From Cephalothrix spiralis (lineage: Eukaryota; Nemertea; Palaeonemertea; Archinemertea; Cephalotrichidae), in assembly GCA_032353305.1 (NCBI GenBank), contig JAUCNG010295515.1, positions 1-12,290 on the forward strand: a stretch of DNA of 12,290 nt. The letters are read 5' to 3'. The first letter of the stretch is position 1. Each line of letters opens with the position of its first letter. This document shows, piece by piece, positions 9,601-12,290 of this stretch. The position numbers and the translations under genes are program-made. Under the pieces are notes generated by a model. That model worked only from the letters and a program-made list of their open reading frames with translations. It did no database searches and was not told where the DNA came from.

Positions 9601-11970
9601 AAAATAATGATCTTCATGGTCCAGATGATGTGTATTTGGGTGGCGAGAGCGAAGGCGATCAAGGCCTCGTTAATAGGGGGTCACGGTGGTATTTTGAGGT
9701 TCGAAGTTTTTCGGAGTGAGTCAGAAAAACGACAGGTGTGGATGATTAGCCCATCCATAGTGCTAATACCTAAGGGTAATTTTAAAATCGGCCAACCGGT
9801 GCGATTTGAGAAAAATCGATATTTACAAAAAATTGGCGCTTCGAAGACTTGAAATTTTTTAATTCCTTGAGCCCGAAAACCATGGGGTAGGTTCCCTGTT
9901 CCTAACCCAATTAGCTTCCGAGTTATGAGTGATCAAAAATGTGCATACTGTGTACAAATTTGCGAATTTTTGATCACTCATAATTCGGAAAGTAATTGGG
10001 TTAGGAACATGGAACCTTGACCTAACCTATGGGGTCGCGCGTAAATCTAAAAGTCTATTTCGATAGCTCATCCCGCATCAAGTAGAGAACCAAAGAAACC
10101 AGTGCTAAGACCCACTGCTAATAGTAAAATATTTACCCCCAAACTTCTTGTCAGTCGAATCAGTTAGCGATGTAAGGGAGGTTTGCTTTTTCAACGTTGT
10201 ATCCTGTAAATAAAAAAAAAGAAAAGCTTAAAAATATAATACATTCAGATAATACGAAACTTTTGACCAAATTTAACATTATCTAAAACTCAATTTATTT
10301 TTTCTACTTTTTTTAGGTCTAAAGAAATAACTTACATGTACTTTAAAATTTTTGGTAATCTGGTTAACCTCGTCGTCACCAGAATGCGGCGATAGGACAG
10401 TCACTTCTTTCTTCGACCTTGACTGATGCACAGGTGGCCTTTGACCAGAGGCCTTTAAAATACCACTTGGGTCCGTTGGGATAAATGGAACTTCTTCACG
10501 AGTTTCAGTTTCTTTGGCCTGCCGCTGAAGTCGTTCAACTTCCTTGATTATGTCCTCAACCGTTCGGTCTCCTAAAAAAACATTCAGAAAGATGAGAGAA
10601 AAATCAACTTTTTTGTTTTTTAGAGTAGCGGGTGTTCCGATCTCGAATCACGGGTTTTACCGAATCACGGAAGACAGTAATAAGCCTCTTCCAATACTCT
10701 CGGAGACGGTGTTACAAAAGGAAAGAGCGAGCAATATAGAAAGGGTATTCAGGGCTGAGTAGCAGACCTCTCCCGACGCAAAGGCATTTAGTCCAGCAAC
10801 TTTAAGTTTAAGGGGATCATGATAAAAAGCGATTTTGAGGGTCTTATACATAGGTCAGAATGTTAGGGACTCATCGAACTCCATTTCATTTGAGACCATC
10901 TGTGTATTAGGTGCAATATCGCCTAAGAATTTGTACTCATTCACGAACAACATAAATCACGAATTAAGATAGCAAAAATATCCTTTTACGGAATTACTGC
11001 GTTACCCGCCTCTTAGAAAGTTCATACAATTTACATGAGAATATCTAAAATTAAAATATAAATGGTCCCGAAACACAGTACTGCTCTTACATACATATTT
11101 TGTTTAGATCATTTATCATTTGAACAGTTTATTTAGAAAGCGTTCAAGAACATATCTTTCCATTAATGACATTGTTGAGGATAAAGAAATAACTAACCTC
11201 CTTTTGCTGGTGCAACGGGTCGGTGACCAAATGAATTACTTTCAGATCCTGGTCCAGATGAATCATGCGGCATTTGACTCATTGAGATTTCAGTTTTTCC
11301 AGTTTCACTCAAATTAACGTTTTTATAAGCGTTATGAAGAGCATCAAGTTCTGCGCTCGTGTCAGTATTAAGTAAACCTAGATAAAACGAATTTTTTTTA
11401 TTACATTTATCAAATTGTGACTATTAAAGGAACAATGTTCAGCGACATACGTCCTCAAGGCCGATCATAGGACAGCTCAGCCATTTTCGATAAATTTTGA
11501 ATCTATTTCTGAGAAACTTGAATTTGAAATTTTTATATGTAAAAAAAGGGTCCTCAAAATAATATATAGAATATTTAGAAAACAAAAAAAGTTATCAAAA
11601 AATCGAGAAACTTGGGTTCTATATTATATTCGTAATTCCCTTAAGTTTATATAAGTCAAATTTTGTTATATTTATAATCTGTGATACACGTACACATGCT
11701 TTAAAAAAATTAATTTACCAATACTGTATATCGCTAAAAGACCTCCCAGCTCCCTGCTAACATAGGTCGCTACCTTAATTACACTTTATACTAGAATTAT
11801 ATATATAAACTACATGTACATACCAGTCCCAGTTTTTAGTCCCGAATTGAAATTTGTCATTGACTTAAGTTGGTCTACTTCTTCATGATCACCTTCATCA
11901 GTCTCTACACTTGCTTTGGCCATCATTTTTGTTGATCCCATGGTATTATCCAGAGAATCCAATAATGCAA
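443..11970 (-). CDS. CEP162: CEP162-like centrosomal/ciliary coiled-coil protein, partial, 11 exons
   Basis: Eleven exons on the minus strand join into one open frame of about 629 residues with no stop. The segments, in transcript order, are 11970-11824, 11377-11198, 10571-10336, 10203-10137, 8732-8589, 7375-7251, 6202-5924, 4498-4254, 3359-3209, 1710-1561 and 604-443. Every junction has an AG acceptor and a GT donor, and all phases agree. Residues 1 to about 300 of the visible part are polar, charged and probably disordered. From about residue 300 onward the chain is rich in Glu, Lys, Gln and Leu, as expected of a coiled coil. Segments such as LIAGYQQENERLYAEM and KLKWYAQNQEFLDRD resemble CEP162, a microtubule-binding protein of the distal centriole that promotes transition-zone assembly in cilia. 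The name rests on remembered family resemblance; another centrosomal coiled-coil protein is possible. Both gene ends are outside the window. Confidence 0.72.
722..817. repeat. 28-base tandem repeat, about 3.4 copies
   Basis: Units 722-749, 750-777 and 778-805 have the pattern C.ATGAYATTTGGACCAATT..GAATT with a partial fourth unit to 817. Units differ at a few positions each, so the array is moderately old. It lies in the intron between exons 10 and 11. Confidence 0.85.
955..1524. mobile_element. 570-base MITE with 21-base terminal inverted repeats
   Basis: The left end ACAGTGCAGGGATCAGATTGA (955-975) and the right end (1504-1524) are inverted copies with one mismatch. The right half has many CACA/TCACAT motifs (about 1400-1505), like subterminal repeats. 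Inside, a block at about 1061-1150 is repeated in diverged form at about 1204-1279. CAGTG...CACTG ends recall hAT or CACTA-type elements, but no target duplication is clear and no transposase is present. Confidence 0.8.
1561..1710 (-). CDS. CEP162: Exon 10: coiled coil
   Basis: The acceptor is TCCTTTTTTAG and the donor is AAA|GTAGGT. It is exactly 50 codons, phase 0 both sides. It reads AREEKLQFDHRVLQQTKQTL, then EFQVEKLIQQKEQWAEEAHR and AGVLAQNTIK. Heptad-like spacing of hydrophobic residues runs throughout, consistent with an unbroken coiled coil continuing from exon 9. Confidence 0.88.
1711..3080. other. Intron between exons 9 and 10, main part
   Basis: AT-rich intronic DNA, phase 0, ending in acceptor ATCCTTTTTTAG. 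It holds one copy of the ~108-base inverted-repeat element (2420-2526). The palindrome ACCGGATTCCGGT lies near 2955. Open frames at 1750-1956 and 2098-2289 on the plus strand look like chance. Confidence 0.65.
2420..2526. mobile_element. Small MITE, copy 1 of a two-copy family
   Basis: The ends are inverted relatives of each other (left GGTTCACGCACCTCACGAGA, right TCTGTGAAGTGCGTAGACCT). The whole of it aligns along its length with 12035-12143 in the same orientation, by eye about three quarters identical. Shared blocks include GCAGTTATCG, TAGACCT and TCAATCT.AGTCTAA. No open frame. Confidence 0.75.
3091..3195. mobile_element. 105-base fold-back element with 10-base target duplication
   Basis: The perfect arms share GACGCTCCGTCTCTTTGTTA and its complement around a 5-base-scale loop at about 3143-3150. 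Outer ends also pair (CTTACCAAACTCAG against CTGAGTTTAGTAAG), with a few extra bases in the left arm. The 10-mer CAAAGATACT lies on both sides (3081-3090 and 3196-3205), a convincing target-site duplication. There is no coding capacity. The length of the duplication would suit a Mutator-like or similar family, but this is inference. Confidence 0.88.
3209..3359 (-). CDS. CEP162: Exon 9: coiled coil with Gly/Ala-rich break
   Basis: The acceptor is TTCTTTTTCAG and the donor is AGA|GTAAGT. It is 151 bases, phase 2 to phase 0. It starts SVLERKEIELKNKGVITSR, has a short Ala/Gly-rich hinge (AAGTGTAILGAGR), and resumes helix with ISQLEMEMKEIR. Its donor is intact although a fold-back element is inserted a few bases into the following intron. 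Confidence 0.88.
3360..4253. other. Intron between exons 8 and 9
   Basis: This 894-base phase 2 intron has a good acceptor (TTCTTTTTCAG). Apart from the small hairpin at 3698-3732 it shows no defined repeat. A plus-strand frame of 80 codons at 3420-3662 is not protein-like in any way I recognise. Confidence 0.65.
3698..3732. repeat. Short hairpin, 16-base arms
   Basis: AAATCGGAAAAGATTT (3698-3713) pairs with AAATCCTTTCCGATTT (3717-3732), with one mismatch and a 3-base loop. No T-run follows on either strand that would suggest a terminator-like role, and such a role is not expected here. Confidence 0.65.
4254..4498 (-). CDS. CEP162: Exon 8: coiled coil with LIAGYQQENERLY
   Basis: The acceptor is TGTCTTTAACAG and the donor is TTAG|GTAAGT (consensus). 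It is 245 bases, phase 0 to phase 2. The translation passes from INAPKPSEQIEIDESNID into KINMLEKEIQEQEKLIAGY and QQENERLYAEMKKHQ, then ENQMYSENQRLNAETMNL. This LIAGYQQENERLY segment is the piece that most reminded me of CEP162. All of it after about codon 20 should be coiled coil. Confidence 0.9.
4895..4968 (-). repeat. tRNA-like sequence, probable SINE head or tRNA pseudogene
   Basis: On the minus strand, a box A-like TGACGAAGAGG (4957-4947) is followed at tRNA-like spacing by a box B-like GGTTCGGGACC (4914-4904). Between them, GGTAGAGCTCTGG and TCCGGAGGTACC resemble the D-arm end, anticodon arm and variable loop. The T-arm has four of five pairs. The bases where an acceptor stem should be do not pair, and the anticodon loop looks enlarged, so it is not a working tRNA gene. 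It lies within a GC-rich stretch of about 4740-5085 and is most likely a tRNA-derived short retroposon. A second GGTTCAAGGCT motif lies upstream, at about 5010-5020. Confidence 0.5.
5232..5478. mobile_element. 247-base MITE with ~37-base inverted ends
   Basis: The left end starts CTGCCCCCA and the right end finishes TGGGGGCAG. Both continue as an inverted match through AAGTAAAGAGACTT and ACTCCATTTT, about 37 bases with few mismatches. TATT stands directly on both sides (5228-5231 and 5479-5482) and is a candidate 4-base target duplication. The interior is AT-rich with no open frame. The transposon superfamily cannot be assigned from this alone. Confidence 0.82.
5924..6202 (-). CDS. CEP162: Exon 7: start of the coiled coil
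   Basis: The acceptor is TCTTTTACAG and the donor is AAG|GTTAGA. This is the largest exon (279 bases, 93 codons, phase 0 both sides). After a polar lead (HPISTNLSDSGSRLSYQ), the chain becomes helical with REQQWLDEIRDWQEQFKGER, then KTKADLEFADRHTAQKIEEL and YQQQIFRLQQENYVLNAK. Regular Leu/Ile/Phe spacing among Glu, Lys and Gln is typical of a coiled coil. The frame stays open a few codons past the donor on genomic DNA before a stop. Confidence 0.9.
6203..6825. other. Part of the intron between exons 6 and 7 (5' of its acceptor)
   Basis: AT-rich intronic DNA without a clear element. Short frames at 6525-6710 (plus) and 6675-6857 (minus) show no protein-like features. The motif GAGCGAAGCGAG occurs near 6727. 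Confidence 0.6.
6826..7160. mobile_element. Non-autonomous DNA element with ~75-base terminal inverted repeats
   Basis: The left arm (about 6826-6903) and right arm (about 7083-7160) are inverted copies that differ at very few positions. Shared parts include TTGTCGTAATTATATTTTAC, GTGCACAATGTAAA and TGTTCCGGAACTACTTTC. Between them lies a separate inverted repeat at 6901-6970. There is no open frame for a transposase, so this looks like a MITE or fold-back element about 335 bases long. The outer ends are fuzzy because weaker pairing continues outwards, and I see no clean target-site duplication. Confidence 0.85.
6901..6970. repeat. Nested hairpin inside the 6826-7160 element
   Basis: Arms 6901-6931 and 6940-6970 pair, starting CATCGAG on the left and ending CTCGATG on the right, with a GC-rich loop. 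They have a few mismatches, including in the A-rich middle. The hairpin begins right where the left long arm ends, so the element has a palindrome-within-palindrome layout. Confidence 0.75.
7251..7375 (-). CDS. CEP162: Exon 6: Ser/Pro/Lys-rich segment
   Basis: The acceptor is CTTTTTAATCAG and the donor is CAG|GTAAAA. It is 125 bases, entering in phase 1 and leaving in phase 0. It reads AKSPTKKKSSTGVPSPTASY, then ESPMRRSSKMSVEEPPYG and TNYQ. Repeated SP and RRSS patterns beside lysines suggest a disordered, phosphorylatable linker before the coiled coil. Kinase sites are an inference from motif appearance only. Confidence 0.87.
7376..8588. other. Intron between exons 5 and 6
   Basis: This is a 1213-base phase 1 intron with a polypyrimidine acceptor (CTTCTTTTTAATCAG). 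It has minor local features only: repeated TTCGGTCT-like motifs at about 7798-7860, the palindrome GATCGGACCGATC near 8358, and CCCCTACCATTAGGGG near 8330. I see no larger repeat, RNA gene or exon. The 61-codon minus frame at 7507-7692 has no supporting feature. Confidence 0.65.
8589..8732 (-). CDS. CEP162: Exon 5: polyglutamine and basic segment
   Basis: The acceptor is ATTCTATAG and the donor is GAG|GTAATT. The exon is 144 bases and phase 1 on both sides. It starts DKKQQQHLQQQQPK, encoded by an imperfect CAG repeat at about 8698-8729. It continues with a basic Gly/Ser-rich stretch (YTNIKGSGYGKGTGSLP) and ends SPDLNRSKTRG. Glutamine runs like this often vary in length between individuals. 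The segment is probably disordered; its net positive charge could suit microtubule contact, but that is inference. Confidence 0.87.
8918..8982. repeat. T-rich low-complexity run
   Basis: Almost pure T with scattered A and C over about 65 bases, as TTTTA units passing into long T runs. On the minus (transcribed) strand it is an A-rich run. It could be the tail of an old retroposon or simple-sequence expansion. Just before it, TCTTTA..GACAAAT occurs twice about 35 bases apart (8867-8915). Confidence 0.8.
9091..9203. repeat. Degenerate TTCCAGG-motif cluster
   Basis: Variants of TTCCAGGACTTTT and TTCCAGG recur about six times at irregular spacing. Related CCCTGACT motifs occur on either side, at about 9011 and 9484. 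The pattern looks like an old degenerate dispersed repeat. No terminal repeats or protein domain are visible. Confidence 0.5.
9889..10017. mobile_element. Hairpin/fold-back element with 52-base arms
   Basis: The arms 9889-9940 and 9966-10017 are inverted copies that match at 48 of 52 positions, with a 25-base spacer. The heptamer ATGGGGT lies directly before the left arm (9882-9888). It recurs at 10029-10035, eleven bases after the right arm, so it may be a target-site duplication around an element of 9889-10028. No coding capacity. It is best seen as a small non-autonomous transposon or recent fold-back duplication. Confidence 0.7.
10137..10203 (-). CDS. CEP162: Exon 4: 67-base micro-exon
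   Basis: This short exon reads DTTLKKQTSLTSLTDSTDKK and then FG. Its acceptor is a T-run followed by ACAG, and its donor is GGGG|GTAAAT. It enters in phase 0 and leaves in phase 1, which matches both neighbours. It is too short to appear as a free open frame, so the call rests on splice sites, phase and Ser/Thr/Lys-rich composition. The intron before it (10204-10335) is only 132 bases. Confidence 0.8.
10336..10571 (-). CDS. CEP162: Exon 3: basic, Ser/Pro-rich linker
   Basis: The acceptor is TTTTTTTAG|GAG and the donor is CAT|GTAAGT, a consensus donor. The exon is 236 bases, entering in phase 1 and leaving in phase 0. It starts with a short amphipathic helix, DRTVEDIIKEVERLQRQAKE. A Pro-rich, basic stretch follows (TDPSGILKASGQRPP, then SRSKKEVTVLSP), and the exon ends GDDEVNQITKNFKVH. 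An earlier GT lies six bases upstream of the chosen donor, but it is a much weaker site. Confidence 0.88.
10572..11197. other. Intron between exons 2 and 3, with a GC-richer block
   Basis: This is a 626-base phase 1 intron ending in a T-rich acceptor (TTTTTTTAG). The part from about 10621 to 10830 is richer in G and C than its surroundings. It has overlapping short open frames on both strands and a direct repeat of GAATCACGG at about 10645-10670. This could be an old dispersed repeat. I see no terminal repeats and recognise no protein in it. Confidence 0.6.
11198..11377 (-). CDS. CEP162: Exon 2: segment with ELDALHNAYKNV
   Basis: The acceptor is ATCTAG|GT and the donor is GGAG|GTTAGT. The 180 bases keep phase 1 on both sides. 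The translation runs LLNTDTSAELDALHNAYKNV and continues with a Ser/Pro/Gly-rich stretch ending FGHRPVAPAKGG. The ELDALHNAY piece has a helical, leucine-spaced look; the rest is probably unstructured. On the opposite strand at 11120-11317 there is a 65-codon open frame that is only a shadow of this exon. Confidence 0.87.
11378..11823. other. Intron between exons 1 and 2
   Basis: This is a 446-base AT-rich intron of phase 1. Its donor is GTATGT and its acceptor is TTTTATCTAG. I see no inverted repeat, RNA gene or coding signal in it. Confidence 0.75.
11824..11970 (-). CDS. CEP162: Exon 1 of visible part: acidic N-terminal segment
   Basis: The exon follows the acceptor TTTATGATTAG and ends at the donor G|GTATGT. 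It starts with two bases of a split codon and reads ALLDSLDNTMG, then an acidic stretch ASVETDEGDHEEVDQLKSM, ending NFNSGLKTGTG. In-frame methionines occur, for example at 11941-11939. However, the frame stays open upstream to a convincing acceptor, and the next in-frame stop (TGA) lies in the intron side. I therefore read this as an internal exon that needs an upstream exon ending in one base. The ALLDSLD motif before an acidic region fits the N-terminal half of CEP162 as I remember it. If transcription instead began here, translation could start at 11941. Confidence 0.8.
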
Positions 11971-12290
11971 CTAATCATAAATAAATATTGATAATTAAAT
12001 ATTTTAATATCAAGACACATTGGATGAACATTCCAGGTGTACGGATTTCACAGTTAGATCGACTCAATCTGAGTCTAATGCATATGAATTTACATACTAA
12101 TTCAGCAAGCTGCAGTTATCGCTACTGTGAAATCTGTAGACCTAATTCACCAAGATAGGCATACTGACCGAGGTTCAATTCAAATTATTATTAGTAACAG
12201 AAATATGGCAATATGAGCCGTTCACCTGACCAGTTTTAAACAATGAAAAGCTTAGATTTTTACATCTACGTGTGTTCTGTGCTAAATTTC
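11971..12290. other. Intron upstream of the first visible exon
   Basis: About 320 bases leading to the acceptor of exon 1. Apart from the MITE at 12035-12143 nothing is seen. No exon in the required phase, and no promoter signal, could be found here. Confidence 0.65.
12035..12143. mobile_element. Small MITE, copy 2 of a two-copy family
   Basis: The left end AGGTGTACGGATTTCACAGT and right end ACTGTGAAATCTGTAGACCT are inverted copies differing at two positions. The body matches 2420-2526. ATTC occurs close to both ends and might be a 4-base target duplication, but this is weak. Confidence 0.82.

Larger units (their letters stand above)
8733..10136. other. Intron between exons 4 and 5, rich in degenerate repeats
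   Basis: This 1404-base intron holds the hairpin at 9889-10017, a T-rich run at 8918-8982, a cluster of TTCCAGG motifs at about 9091-9203 and a G-run at 9340-9351. The 14-mer TGCAATTTTTTTCC occurs twice directly (9411-9424, 9429-9442) and once inverted (9356-9369). A 92-codon plus-strand frame at 9574-9852 has no recognisable protein and no splice or start context that I trust. Confidence 0.7.

Noticed and set aside
9574-9852. 92-codon plus-strand open frame.
   Set aside because: It has no recognisable domain, no splice context and a composition like the surrounding repeat-rich intron.
10657-10851. 64-codon minus-strand frame with a hydrophobic middle.
   Set aside because: It lies in an intron, overlaps an opposite-strand frame and has no family resemblance I can support.
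11939-11941. ATG at the start of MGSTKMMAK as the gene's true start.
   Set aside because: The frame remains open upstream through ALLDSLDNT to a good acceptor site, and the exon begins in mid-codon, so an upstream exon is more likely. It stays possible as an alternative start.
1-12290. A bacterial-type system such as an operon, CRISPR array or defence island.
   Set aside because: Split codons, GT/AG introns, long AT-rich non-coding DNA and MITE-like repeats all indicate a eukaryotic genome.

Overview
The window is a stretch of intron-rich animal nuclear DNA. It is AT-rich and holds many small palindromic repeats. It contains short exons of 67 to 279 bases with GT/AG splice sites and matching phases, and has no operons or ribosome binding sites. 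A marine invertebrate is a reasonable guess, but the sequence does not fix the species.

One protein-coding gene explains the coding signal. It lies on the minus strand and runs through the whole window. Eleven internal exons between 11970 and 443 join in one open frame of about 629 residues. The 5' end lies beyond the right edge, because the first visible exon starts in mid-codon. The 3' end lies beyond the left edge, because the last visible exon ends at a donor site. The first six exons encode a low-complexity, charged and polar region. The last five encode a long coiled coil. Motifs such as EKLIAGYQQENERLYAEMK and RLNRKLKWYAQNQEFLDRD look like CEP162 (KIAA1009), a centriole distal-end and ciliary transition-zone protein. 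I recognised this by eye and did not search a database.

The rest is intron. Several introns carry non-autonomous DNA-transposon-like elements, seen as inverted repeats. They include a 570-base element at 955-1524 and a pair of related elements of about 108 bases at 2420-2526 and 12035-12143. A 105-base fold-back at 3091-3195 sits just inside a splice donor between perfect 10-base direct repeats. There is also a 247-base element at 5232-5478, a nested long-arm element at 6826-7160 and a hairpin at 9889-10017. Other repeats are a tRNA-like, SINE-like block near 4895-4968 on the minus strand, a 28-base tandem repeat at 722-817 and a T-rich run at 8918-8982.

No RNA gene, CRISPR array or second gene can be supported. 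Most open frames outside the listed exons are chance frames in introns.
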